A stretch of 64,000 nt of DNA from Acinetobacter sp. ANC 4204 (GTDB taxonomy: Bacteria > Pseudomonadota > Gammaproteobacteria > Pseudomonadales > Moraxellaceae). How positions within the stretch are numbered: position 1 is the first letter of the stretch; each line of letters begins with the position of its first letter. The translations under genes and the position numbers were made by a program. The notes beneath the pieces were generated by a model. That model ran no database searches. It worked only from the letters and a program-made list of their open reading frames with translations, and was not told where the DNA came from. Shown piece after piece: positions 49,328-57,794 of this stretch. The stretch covers positions 310,001 to 374,000 of the forward strand of contig NZ_NEFZ01000004.1 in the NCBI RefSeq assembly GCF_002135205.1, written 5' to 3'.

Positions 49328-49864
49328 ATGCAGCAATATTTAGACTCAATAAAGCTTTCAATTGAAACTAATAACTACTTTGGTGCTATCGCACTCGCTC
49401 TTACGTTACCTGACATATGTGCATCTATTGAGGCACAAAATAATAAGACAAATCAGCATAAGTATTGTAGGTGGTTTGATAAATATTTATTGAATAAATA
49501 TACAATATTTTCAACAGATGGAAATATTGTAGTATTTAGTGCTAAAGAATGTTATGCCACTCGTTGCTCTTTTTTGCACCAAGGTACTCATATTACTGAA
49601 CATCAAGATATTATTTCTGAAGAAAAAAATGCAGTCAAATCAGTTAATTTTATGAATGATACAATTTTTAAAGGTTATATTCGTTTGGGCGATGAAATAA
49701 CACTTGATGTAAAGATTTTTTGCCAAAATATGATTATCGCTGTAGAGCAATGGATACTTGAAAATAGAGACAATGACTTTATAAGTAAAAAGATATCATT
49801 TCTACCTCTTGTTTATACTGATACAGAGAAATTGCCCTTTGTTACGGTGCCAAATTTTGAATAA
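49328..49864 (+). CDS. HEPN-like cargo protein (tentative)
   Basis: 178 aa, helical. Conserved-looking segments: YFGAIALALTLPDICASIE (residues 17-35) and CYATRCSFLHQGTH (75-88). The latter contains Arg79-x4-His84, the R-x(4-6)-H motif of HEPN ribonucleases. I recall a widespread uncharacterised family with 'ALALTLPDIC' and 'CYxxRCSxLHxG'. HEPN proteins often act as toxins in defence systems. Third gene of the cargo trio, closed by a two-way terminator. Confidence 0.6.
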   Translation: MQQYLDSIKLSIETNNYFGAIALALTLPDICASIEAQNNKTNQHKYCRWFDKYLLNKYTIFSTDGNIVVFSAKECYATRCSFLHQGTHITEHQDIISEEKNAVKSVNFMNDTIFKGYIRLGDEITLDVKIFCQNMIIAVEQWILENRDNDFISKKISFLPLVYTDTEKLPFVTVPNFE

Positions 49865-49868
49865 AGTT

Positions 49869-49891
49869 AAAGCCCTCACTTGAGGGCTTTT
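49869..49891. terminator. Two-way terminator between cargo and lysis genes
   Basis: AAAGCCCTCACTTGAGGGCTTTT: perfect 9-10 bp stem with runs on both sides, between the HEPN-like gene and the convergent Rz1 stop. Confidence 0.85.
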
Positions 49892-50178
49892 CCTATCTTA
49901 ATCCAAGCATCATTTTGCAATGCACATTCATTATGCTTTGCTACTGTATCCACTCCCCATGTCATCCAGTCCTTACCAGTGTTTCCCTGAACTTCATTAA
50001 GCTGTGGACATGGCTGCATCAAATTAGCTGGTATTTCGACTTTTGATAAGCGAGTTGATGGACTGCATGCCGTCATCATCTGAGCAAACATTATGATAAA
50101 CATCCCGCTCAACAATTTTATCGACAAACTTTGTGACGGTTTCAACTTTAACTTTGTATTTGGCTTTTTCAGTTTCAT
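49876..50178 (-). CDS. Rz1: Rz1-like o-spanin of prophage 2
   Basis: 100 aa, overlapping Rz by 155 bp in another frame. Lipobox MMTAC near residue 38 after MFIIMFAQ; the mature part continues past Rz with PCPQLNEVQG. Longer N-terminus than usual; a start at a later ATG (MFIIMFAQMM) is possible. Partner of the i-spanin at 50024. Confidence 0.75.
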   Translation of the reverse strand: MKLKKPNTKLKLKPSQSLSIKLLSGMFIIMFAQMMTACSPSTRLSKVEIPANLMQPCPQLNEVQGNTGKDWMTWGVDTVAKHNECALQNDAWIKIGKALK

Positions 50179-50440
50179 AATCTGAACTCAATTGATTGAT
50201 CGTTGATTGCTGCTTGGCCAGCTCTCTCTGATATTGCTTGGCTGCTAAATCCGCTTGGTCTTTATAATCCGCATGAATATCTGCTTTTTGTTGATTGCAC
50301 TTCAGTTCAGCATTTTCAAACTGGGTTTTATAATGACCTACACGTAATGTCTGCACCCCAGCCCCGAGCAATGCCAGCAATAAAAAAGCCGCCAATGTGA
50401 AAATGACGGCTTCATAAAATTTTGCTAAAAAGGTTTGCAT
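50024..50440 (-). CDS. Rz: Rz-like i-spanin of prophage 2
   Basis: 138 aa. N-terminal helix VIFTLAAFLLLALLGAGV, then a periplasmic coiled coil (CNQQKADIHADYKDQADLAA). Starts directly after the endolysin stop. Same arrangement as prophage 1 at 13840. Confidence 0.85.
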   Translation of the reverse strand: MQTFLAKFYEAVIFTLAAFLLLALLGAGVQTLRVGHYKTQFENAELKCNQQKADIHADYKDQADLAAKQYQRELAKQQSTINQLSSDYETEKAKYKVKVETVTKFVDKIVERDVYHNVCSDDDGMQSINSLIKSRNTS

Positions 50441-50944
50441 CTACTGCGCTCCCATACATTTCGAATGACGCTCAACTTGACGAGTCCAAACCCCATAACA
50501 ATTGTTAGATCGAACCGAGCAATCACGTTTGGCCACGTATTTCCATTTCAGCAATGAATCACAAGCCTGCTTATACTTCCCTGCTTTCAGGTTGCGAAGC
50601 ATGGAAGATTGGTTCCAATTTGCTTGGCCAAAGTTATAGGTAAAGTCGAGATATACGTCATATTCGACTTGAGATAACTTCACGCTTTGGAGTGACTTAC
50701 GAAAAGGAATTTCATCTTTGGACACATGAGCTTTCGCCCACTCTTGAGCTGTTTTTCGCGTGATGGGTGGATCGGTCATTTTGATCACTTGTCCATTCGG
50801 TTTTACTGTTGACCCAATACCTTGAGTCACTACGCCCCCAGTATCTTTATAAGGCTTTGCTGAATAGCCTTCGTGTATTTCTAAACCCGTAAAAAAAGCA
50901 GCCGAAGCTGCTAATAATCCGACTGCAATTTTAGTCTTTGACAT
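50441..50944 (-). CDS. Endolysin, GH24-type, of prophage 2
   Basis: 167 aa from ATG 50944 (GGGGAGTGTA upstream). Hydrophobic start (TKIAVGLLAASAAFF), catalytic Glu in IHEGYSAKPYKD, IGSTV, DFTYNFG, and a C-terminus (KWKYVAKRDCSVRSNNCYGV) shared with the prophage 1 enzyme. The N-terminal half differs much more, suggesting exchange at the C-terminal module. Confidence 0.88.
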   Translation of the reverse strand: MSKTKIAVGLLAASAAFFTGLEIHEGYSAKPYKDTGGVVTQGIGSTVKPNGQVIKMTDPPITRKTAQEWAKAHVSKDEIPFRKSLQSVKLSQVEYDVYLDFTYNFGQANWNQSSMLRNLKAGKYKQACDSLLKWKYVAKRDCSVRSNNCYGVWTRQVERHSKCMGAQ

Positions 50945-51206
50945 TACACTCCCCATTTCTTTTGCGCTTTTCAAGTTCGTGAATTTCTTGTTCGCGTCTG
51001 TCTTTGCGTTTTTGGAATTGGCGATTAGAAAGGAAATTCATCAAGCTGATAAGTAAACCAGCCAAACCAATCCCCACACCAATCAAAAACCCCCAATCCC
51101 ATGTTGCTGCCCATGACACAAGTGTTACACCTGTGCCTGTTGCTGTTGCCGCCTTCCCTGCAATCGCTGCTGAAGTTTCAGCTACTGCAGCTGTTGTCTC
51201 TGACAT
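50931..51206 (-). CDS. Holin of prophage 2
   Basis: 91 aa from ATG 51206 (AGGGGGCGAA upstream). Ala-rich start, two hydrophobic segments (GVTLVSWAATWDWG, FLIGVGIGLAGLLISLMNFL), charged end (RKDRREQEIHELEKRKRNG). Overlaps the endolysin start. Related to the prophage 1 holin. Confidence 0.82.
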   Translation of the reverse strand: MSETTAAVAETSAAIAGKAATATGTGVTLVSWAATWDWGFLIGVGIGLAGLLISLMNFLSNRQFQKRKDRREQEIHELEKRKRNGECNVKD

Positions 51207-51229
51207 TTCGCCCCCTAATTTTTGGCAAT

Positions 51230-51251
51230 AAAAAAGCACCCTTTTGGGTGC
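51230..51251 (-). terminator. Terminator upstream of the lysis genes
   Basis: Minus strand GCACCCAAAAGGGTGC followed by TTTTTTATTG, 20 bp after the 55-residue gene. Confidence 0.85.
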
Positions 51252-51271
51252 ATTTAATCTGGTCTCGGTTA

Positions 51272-51439
51272 TTAAGCTTCTGTGATTTCCCGGATGCCCA
51301 TGTCATCGCTACGAATCGCATCATCGGGTAACTCTGCATGTTGTAGGGCTTCTGCATAAGCAACAGCTTCTTCATGCGTATCAAACTCAACTTCACGTTC
51401 GATTCGATAAATCCGATTTGTCACAATTTTGAATTTCAT
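51272..51439 (-). CDS. 55-residue protein between tail tip and lysis genes
   Basis: ATG 51439 preceded by AAGGAAAATATGC. Sequence starts MKFKIVTNRIYRIEREVEFD and contains a helix EEAVAYAEALQHAEL. Small beta-alpha protein with no named family. Spacing to the tail-tip gene (12 bp) and the terminator behind support a real gene. Confidence 0.65.
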   Translation of the reverse strand: MKFKIVTNRIYRIEREVEFDTHEEAVAYAEALQHAELPDDAIRSDDMGIREITEA

Positions 51440-51450
51440 GCATATTTTCC

Positions 51451-54279
51451 TTAAATAAAATCTTTGTCGTTCGCGTAATAGCGATCTGTGTAATTAATCA
51501 TGGTGATTGTGCCGTCTGTAGACTTTTCCGTGACTAAGCCCAAGTCGCGTTTTGCTCCACTTTCCTCCGTAATGACATATTGCGAGCAACTAATATTCCC
51601 TTCATATTCGAGAATCAAATCTGAAGTAGGTGCACGTGCAAGTAAAACACTTTCATTTTCTCCTGCTACACCTGAAGCGCCGATGACATCTACCGTTCTA
51701 TTTGGGAGCTGCAGATGTATGACGTAACTCTTTCCTGCTTCAAGTACTGCACTTTGAGATAAATAGATCCGCAGACCCTCCTGATCCATAACAGCACCCG
51801 AGCCTGCAATCTTCGGCCGCGTATCGTCAGCAACAAGCAAAAGATCATTGCGTGTGATCATGTCCGCCTCATGATATGCTTGAAATTCAACCGCTTGCCG
51901 TTGATGTAGCAACTTGTTGTAAGCTCGATACGCGAGAAGATACGCTTGCTCGTAATTTGTTACCCCTGTGGCATCAATTTTTTGCGGATTGATGACGGTG
52001 TCGTCAGGTAAATTAATTTCACTTTCAGACCAGCTATCCGATGAATCGGTCCAGCTCAATGTCACACCGTCGTAGTCTTTGTTTACACCAAACGTCGAAG
52101 TCCGTTTTTCAGAGTTAGGCACCTTGTTACGATGATTAAACAGCAAGACCGGTACATCTTGTGGCTTTTCAAATGCAAAGTAGACAACGTTAGATTCACG
52201 TCTTGCATCACAGAACACAGATGATGCAATGGTGGCCAACGTTTCTTCATAAGACATTTTTGCATCATCAAAGGTGTAGTTAAATTGAATATCCACACCA
52301 AAATACGCATTCACCTCCGCAGCAGTGGCATACAGACTTGCGATATCTAGAGTATCTATTGAGCGACGACCAATTAATTCATCTGTAGTCATTGCACAGA
52401 TGATATCTGCAAAATTATGACTCGCTACCCGCTCTGTAGATTGCTGTCCAGTGGCATAACTGTAGAGCATGCGAGTTGCAATACAATTTAGCTGTCGCTC
52501 TTTGACTGATAGCGCTCCATCAGTTGCCAGTGTTTTTGTTCTGACAATAGTGACATCATCGTAAATTTGCTTGTCATTGGATTTAAGCAAATACACATCT
52601 TTAATTTTGATCGCGTGAACTGGATTCATACCTGGTTGAAAATAAGATTTGCATAATCTAAATCGAATATTCCCCTGTTGTGGCAATTGAATCGTTTTCG
52701 TGAGCCCAAAGCTGTCTTTGCTTTTAACATCATGCGCCCACACAATTTCGGTGATATCAGTTAGCTCATCGCCATTTTCATCAATCATCTGGTACTGCAT
52801 TGTAACGCGCACAGCTTCAGTGACTGTTTTACTCTCACTTGTTACGTTGTATAAACCGCTTGGAAAATACAAGTTGAAGACGGCCTGCTCTGCCCCATCT
52901 AAATATAAATCATACCAACCCACCCACTTACTAGTGATCAATTCAACCGCAGCACTGCTATCTATTCCAATCGTTGTTCCATTAAACAGCGTTGGTAATT
53001 TAGCCCAGTCACTATTTACACTGCTCGCATTGGTGACTGTAATTTGATCTTCTTCTATTGCACCCACAGTGTAGGTTTCATCAAGATCCATTTTATTCGC
53101 TGAATCTGTCAGTTTGATTCCAGCACTAATACTGAAATCGGCATCCACATTGGACCAGTTATAATTCGTTGTTTCAGCATTGCTGAGTTGAATCGTATAT
53201 GTGTACTCTGTACCGCTGATCACTTGTGTAACACTTGAAACTGTATAAGTTCCAGAGATGTCGTATGTTTGCGTTGAAGTTGTAGCGTCGGGATGAGTGA
53301 TCGTCTTGAGAATGCTTGCACCGTTCAACATCAAGGCTTTATAACTGGCGTAACCTGCAATTGCACTCGTTGTTGTCACAATGACTTGCTGTGATGCGTT
53401 TACAGTCGCTGTCCCAGATAAAGATGCATCTGCTTGAGCAAAGCTTGCACCTGTGATCTGTATGCCGTCACCCACTTCAAAGTAGTCGGTGAAATCAATT
53501 GCAGTGTCTCGTGCATGAATCACCCCGCCTGTCGTGAAGTAAATTTTTGCTTCATCACCATCCATTACGGTTTCATTCGGTTCACTCAATGACTGGCCAT
53601 TGATTGCACTGCATTTTTTTACGATTTTGGGAAGCTCTGTAAATGCCGCACCCGCTTGATAAAAAGCTGAGCCAATAATACTTGAACCAGGATAATAGAA
53701 ACTTGCCGCAGCCCCAGAGATTCCCTCAATCGCAGTATCACCATCTTGTACGTCAGTGATTTGATAATAGCCTCGCCCCAAGCACATCAAGCATTCTTCT
53801 ATTTCTATACCGTCACTATTGTAGTAAGAATAGGGTTGAGCAATCAGATCGGGAATCGCCTTTACTGTGCCATAGATATCAGCTACACGTGCTCCAATAC
53901 GCTGTTTATTTGCACGCTCTGATAGCTCATTGTTGCTTGAGCCTGCAGTGGTCCCTTCTGCCTTCGGCATGGTCAAAATGGTGTATAGCGAATAGGCTGC
54001 AATCAATGCAACAACGGCATAATAAATGTAGGGTAAAACAGCCGCTCCCGCGTGGCACACCACATAAAAATGTGCGTCAGCATCTGCTTCTAACAAGTAG
54101 AGCGCTGTCTTTTTATCCGTTGGTGTCACATCGTTATTCGGACAAGGTTGACCTTTATAGATGCGAGCCTGCGGGTATTGGGCTTTAATCTCTAAAAATG
54201 CACGTAATACATGATCAGTTGATTGAGTTCTAATTTTGGACGCATCCAGTGGATTTTCAAAGATGGTTAACATGCTCAT
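51451..54279 (-). CDS. Tail-tip/host-specificity protein (J-like)
   Basis: 942 aa. Lambda J-type plan: N-terminal hydrophobic segment AAVLPYIYYAVVALIAAYSL, then NNELSERANKQRIGARVADI and YGTVKAIPDL, typical of J proteins of this group; a central region of beta domains (residues 250-480), the conserved KTLATDGALSVKERQLNCIA and a C-terminal beta section (PDDTVINPQKIDATGVTNYE). It forms the tail tip and contacts the host receptor. Overlaps the NlpC-like gene by 23 bp. Confidence 0.85.
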   Translation of the reverse strand: MSMLTIFENPLDASKIRTQSTDHVLRAFLEIKAQYPQARIYKGQPCPNNDVTPTDKKTALYLLEADADAHFYVVCHAGAAVLPYIYYAVVALIAAYSLYTILTMPKAEGTTAGSSNNELSERANKQRIGARVADIYGTVKAIPDLIAQPYSYYNSDGIEIEECLMCLGRGYYQITDVQDGDTAIEGISGAAASFYYPGSSIIGSAFYQAGAAFTELPKIVKKCSAINGQSLSEPNETVMDGDEAKIYFTTGGVIHARDTAIDFTDYFEVGDGIQITGASFAQADASLSGTATVNASQQVIVTTTSAIAGYASYKALMLNGASILKTITHPDATTSTQTYDISGTYTVSSVTQVISGTEYTYTIQLSNAETTNYNWSNVDADFSISAGIKLTDSANKMDLDETYTVGAIEEDQITVTNASSVNSDWAKLPTLFNGTTIGIDSSAAVELITSKWVGWYDLYLDGAEQAVFNLYFPSGLYNVTSESKTVTEAVRVTMQYQMIDENGDELTDITEIVWAHDVKSKDSFGLTKTIQLPQQGNIRFRLCKSYFQPGMNPVHAIKIKDVYLLKSNDKQIYDDVTIVRTKTLATDGALSVKERQLNCIATRMLYSYATGQQSTERVASHNFADIICAMTTDELIGRRSIDTLDIASLYATAAEVNAYFGVDIQFNYTFDDAKMSYEETLATIASSVFCDARRESNVVYFAFEKPQDVPVLLFNHRNKVPNSEKRTSTFGVNKDYDGVTLSWTDSSDSWSESEINLPDDTVINPQKIDATGVTNYEQAYLLAYRAYNKLLHQRQAVEFQAYHEADMITRNDLLLVADDTRPKIAGSGAVMDQEGLRIYLSQSAVLEAGKSYVIHLQLPNRTVDVIGASGVAGENESVLLARAPTSDLILEYEGNISCSQYVITEESGAKRDLGLVTEKSTDGTITMINYTDRYYANDKDFI

Positions 54280-54625
54280 AAAATCGGAACCTAATGTAAT
54301 AGTTTTTGAGAGTTCTTAAGTTGACGTACTGCACTCCACTTTCGGTTAAATGCAAAACCTTGTCGCAATAAAAAAGCCCAACATGGTTATCTCCTGTTGG
54401 GCTTGTCATTAAAACGATACATCCTTGCTGTGGCTCTTTCAGCCGCTTATTCTGAATAACCGTTTGTCTCGATGTATTTATTGCTTCATTTATGGCACCT
54501 GTTAAGCCAATAAAACTGGATGAATAATCCTTGTTGAGCAAAGCCTTAGCTGCATCAATCAGAAAATGTACGCAATGATAAGTGAGCACATTATATTGCT
54601 TATCAAATAACGTCAGGTTCATCAC
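54257..54625 (-). CDS. NlpC/P60-like tail assembly protein (K-like)
   Basis: 122 aa. Catalytic layout of NlpC/P60: YHCVHFLIDAA with Cys18, then GDNHVGLFYC with His80. Lambda K-type proteins cut peptidoglycan or assist tip assembly. Shorter than K, so only the core fold. The DNA for SPTGDNHVGLFYC also forms a strong terminator-like hairpin. Confidence 0.7.
   Translation of the reverse strand: MMNLTLFDKQYNVLTYHCVHFLIDAAKALLNKDYSSSFIGLTGAINEAINTSRQTVIQNKRLKEPQQGCIVLMTSPTGDNHVGLFYCDKVLHLTESGVQYVNLRTLKNYYIRFRFYEHVNHL
54367..54405 (-). terminator. Terminator-like hairpin inside the NlpC gene
   Basis: Minus strand AAGCCCAACAGG, loop AGATAA, CCATGTTGGGCTT then TTTTATT: 12 pairs with one bulged A. 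It lies in codons of the NlpC-like gene about 90 bp before the tail-tip ATG. Confidence 0.6.
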
Positions 54626-54634
54626 CGCACCCTC

Positions 54635-55129
54635 TTAATAAAAGCCAATCAGTGTTGGAAAGTTGGCTTTAGTGAAAAGCAAACCCGTACCTGTAATGTT
54701 TAATTTAGGTGCTTCGGCATTAAAGGTTGTTCCCTGATAGTCACTGGATTGATCTGTGATCTCTAAGTTATCAATCACCAAAAGTGGCGTTGATAAATCT
54801 AAACTTGAATATGCTCGATACGTTACCGTCGGCCTTTCTGTAGAATCTGAATCAAAAATTTGGTCAATCAGACCTGGTACAATTTCACCCAGATCACCAA
54901 TCGTGATAGATAAAGTTTGATCCAAGTCATCTGAGGTACTGCCTTTGTCAATGCTGAGTGGTACATATTCATAATTAAAGTAACTACTGTCATGACCAAC
55001 ACTGACGCCATCAGCAAGATTGATCACATACCGCAAAGCGGTGTCCCATAAGCTGTGCTTAATCTCGACACATTCAATTAAGTAAGCGGGCTCTACAGCA
55101 AATAAATATTCTTCAAGTTGATTGGTCAT
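54635..55129 (-). CDS. Minor tail protein, DUF1833-like
   Basis: 164 aa. Beta-rich: YLIECVEIKHSLWDTALRYV, YVPLSIDKGSTSDDLDQTL, TYRAYSSLDLSTPLLVIDNL, ending LLFTKANFPTLIGFY. This matches DUF1833-type minor tail proteins that join the tube to the tip. Overlaps the upstream gene by 17 bp. Confidence 0.7.
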   Translation of the reverse strand: MTNQLEEYLFAVEPAYLIECVEIKHSLWDTALRYVINLADGVSVGHDSSYFNYEYVPLSIDKGSTSDDLDQTLSITIGDLGEIVPGLIDQIFDSDSTERPTVTYRAYSSLDLSTPLLVIDNLEITDQSSDYQGTTFNAEAPKLNITGTGLLFTKANFPTLIGFY

Positions 55130-56141
55130 TTCTTGATTCCGCTAATGTTTTGAGTGCTGTCTGATCTAATCTGTTGTTCAAGATATGCATTTGACCAGAA
55201 ACTTTGAACCATTCGCCTGACTTAGACATGGAAATGCTATCTGGCACAAAGTGAGCTTTGTATTGCTGTAATGCCCGCACATCAATCACAGCATTGAACG
55301 TAAATGGCTTTCGTTTATGCTGCCAAATCCGATAAAACGCTGTGAAATATGTATAGTCCACTGCTGAGAGTGTGAAATTTACAGACACCACATTTTCAAG
55401 ATTTGCAAATCCAGTTCGATAACGATTGTCCGTTAAACCTTCAGATACAATGACACAGTTCCCCAGTTGAACTGCATAAGAAGCTTGCAGTGGACATAGA
55501 TCGAGATGATCAAAGCGGTTGCCATGAATGTTTCTTGGATCAATCAGCGCTTGGTCATAATGGGTGTTAAATCTGTTAATCACCGCTTTAAGTGCAAAAG
55601 CAAAGCGATAGTTACTCGTCATCCCAATCTGGACAAGTTGGTTGGCTGCGCCCATTTCATATTCAATCTGAAAACGGTCGCGTTGCAACCGGGTATATAA
55701 AATATCATCCCGCACATAGGCAAAAATAATGTCGGCATTTGCCGATTGGCTGCTTCGAATGTCATCTAATGAAATCTGAGGTGTGATTGTTTGCAACCCA
55801 TAATCTGTCGTGACATAAGTTGAGCTCGATGTATCATACCAATAGAAATATGCTATCCCATCAGCAACATACGTTATATAAACCCGCATCGACAAACTAA
55901 ATGCAAAGCCCAGTTGGGTGACATTTGCAACTTCCAAAATACTGTAGTGAAGTCCTGCATTGTCGGTAATGATGATCCAGCCATCTTCATAAAAACATGT
56001 CCAGATCTTGACCTGCATTCCCTCCGAAGTGTCTAAAAGGTCTTTACCGCCCCACTCATAATCAATGAGGTCATTGATACGATCAGGCACTAAAAAGCCG
56101 CCAAAAATGGCGGCAGATGAAAGTACATTATCTGGCAACAT
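55113..56141 (-). CDS. Minor tail protein with a domain shared with the 57051 gene
   Basis: 342 aa. Residues 210-330 (HLDLCPLQASYAVQLGN, DYTYFTAFYRIWQHKRKPF, AHFVPDSISMSKSGEWFKVS) are homologous to the start of the protein at 57051-57794 (RLDLCPLQESYAVQFG, DYQYFRAFYLNWQLNPLPF, CQFVPDSFGFDELSGK). The N-terminal 200 residues are a beta-rich sensor-like part. Lambda gpM/L-like position. Confidence 0.68.
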   Translation of the reverse strand: MLPDNVLSSAAIFGGFLVPDRINDLIDYEWGGKDLLDTSEGMQVKIWTCFYEDGWIIITDNAGLHYSILEVANVTQLGFAFSLSMRVYITYVADGIAYFYWYDTSSSTYVTTDYGLQTITPQISLDDIRSSQSANADIIFAYVRDDILYTRLQRDRFQIEYEMGAANQLVQIGMTSNYRFAFALKAVINRFNTHYDQALIDPRNIHGNRFDHLDLCPLQASYAVQLGNCVIVSEGLTDNRYRTGFANLENVVSVNFTLSAVDYTYFTAFYRIWQHKRKPFTFNAVIDVRALQQYKAHFVPDSISMSKSGEWFKVSGQMHILNNRLDQTALKTLAESRNDQST

Positions 56142-56144
56142 AAT

Positions 56145-57035
56145 CTATCCCGTGTAACGACCCCAAGTCATCGCTGCTGTATACGCCATAATCTGAGTCG
56201 ATGTTTTTGTGATTGTAGGAGAAATCTGAAATTTGTAATAAAAAGATCCTAATAGACCACTCATTTGAACCCTAAAACTCTGGTGCGTGCCATTGGCAGT
56301 AGCGAGTGCACATGTATAAACCGTTTGAATACTTGTTGATGTTGGATAACTATCACTCCCACCCGTTACTGTACCTACACTCGTAGTTGGTGAGGCTGTC
56401 ACACTATCATTTTTTACTCCTGAATAAATAATCAAACCGCCTGAAGTTATTTGCGCAAAAGTAGCAGATGGCGCAATCATGTAAGTGGAACCCGTATAGG
56501 TGTGTGTTGATAAAGTCGCCCCCAATTTATCAACCAAGGTGAATGAACCTGTTGTACTTAAGGTTGGATATTCTCGGATTTCAGCGACAACATCTAGATA
56601 TTCATCACTCAATACTGTAATCGTAGTTGGGTTCCCGTTGGCATCTAAGACCAATGCACGATTCCAAAGTGTCGTATTGCCCCACCCCATTCCAACTTCA
56701 CTAATATTGCCTGCCGCAACACCTTCAGAAAATCGCCAAGTCAAGGTTACACCACGATAATAAGGCGTTGTTGTGGTTTGCAATTCAGTTGAAGTTGAAT
56801 TTATGCTAGTTGTGCTGGCCAAAAAGCTGGCTAATGCGGTTTGGGTAACAGCAGGTGTGGTATTACCTGTACCAACACAGCAGCGGCTTATCCAGGTTCC
56901 GACTGACATACGCGCCAAACCCGTATCCAGAACTATATTATTAAACCATTCTGTTTCTTTGGTGGCCACCCCATCGCCTTTATGGGCGATTAACTTAAAG
57001 CGTGCACCGATCTGCGAATGCATATTCACTTGCAT
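56145..57035 (-). CDS. Minor tail protein, beta-rich
   Basis: 296 aa. Begins MQVNMHSQIGARFKLIAHKG. Thr/Ser-rich with repeated strands (TSINSTSTELQTTTTPYY, GSTYMIAPSATFAQITSGG). The CCV around residue 50 (SRCCVGTGN) is a conserved-looking turn. Likely a tail-tip or receptor-proximal protein. 3-bp gap to the previous gene. Confidence 0.6.
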   Translation of the reverse strand: MQVNMHSQIGARFKLIAHKGDGVATKETEWFNNIVLDTGLARMSVGTWISRCCVGTGNTTPAVTQTALASFLASTTSINSTSTELQTTTTPYYRGVTLTWRFSEGVAAGNISEVGMGWGNTTLWNRALVLDANGNPTTITVLSDEYLDVVAEIREYPTLSTTGSFTLVDKLGATLSTHTYTGSTYMIAPSATFAQITSGGLIIYSGVKNDSVTASPTTSVGTVTGGSDSYPTSTSIQTVYTCALATANGTHQSFRVQMSGLLGSFYYKFQISPTITKTSTQIMAYTAAMTWGRYTG

Positions 57036-57050
57036 ATACTGTTTCCTATC

Positions 57051-57794
57051 TTAATTGGTAATTTGCGCAGCAATCATTGCAAATTGAGTTGTGACTTTTT
57101 CCGTCTGCATGACATTGGATATCAGCGCTACTCTTTGTGTCGCAGTTGTTAAAGCAAATGCGGTTTGTACTTTTTCAGTACCCTCCGCATTTAGACTGAC
57201 CGATGCATCACGGGTCGCTGCTGCAGTCATCGCAAATTGAGTTGTGACTTTTTCAACACTCACCGTCATGCTGCTATTCGCTTCACGCTGCATCGCACCT
57301 GTGATGGCAAACTGTGTTTCAACTTTTTCAGTCAAGCCTGTTGTATTCATCACTTCGCGTTGCACAACATTCGTTAACGCATAGTTAGTCTCTACGCTTT
57401 CCAGCAGATACAATGGATAGGTTTTTGAGGTCAAAATCACAACGGGGCTAATCACAACAAGTAATTCAGCACTGACACTGAAAATCTTCCCACTTAGCTC
57501 ATCAAAACCAAAACTGTCGGGAACGAACTGACAGATGTAGTCTTTAAACTCGCTATCTTCGATATACAACTTCATTAAAAAAGGCAGCGGGTTAAGCTGC
57601 CAATTCAAATAAAAAGCCCGAAAATATTGATAATCGGGCTCTGTAAGATTGTATGAAATACTGACAAGATGCTTTTTGGATGGGGTGACTGTTGTGTATC
57701 TTGAAAACCCACCCGGTAACTCATTCCGCTGCACAGAGCATCCGAACTGTACAGCGTAACTTTCTTGCAACGGACAAAGATCAAGTCTATTCAT
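57051..57794 (-). CDS. Minor tail protein with five C-terminal repeats
   Basis: 247 aa. The first 115 residues are the domain shared with the 55113 protein. Residues 130-247 are five repeats of about 24 aa built around E(K/S)V(E/T)TQFA(M/I/L)T.A.QRE (ESVETNYALT, EKVETQFAIT, VEKVTTQFAMT, EKVQTAFALT, EKVTTQFAMI). Repeats of this kind suggest a rod or multimerisation arm of variable length. Confidence 0.65.
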   Translation of the reverse strand: MNRLDLCPLQESYAVQFGCSVQRNELPGGFSRYTTVTPSKKHLVSISYNLTEPDYQYFRAFYLNWQLNPLPFLMKLYIEDSEFKDYICQFVPDSFGFDELSGKIFSVSAELLVVISPVVILTSKTYPLYLLESVETNYALTNVVQREVMNTTGLTEKVETQFAITGAMQREANSSMTVSVEKVTTQFAMTAAATRDASVSLNAEGTEKVQTAFALTTATQRVALISNVMQTEKVTTQFAMIAAQITN

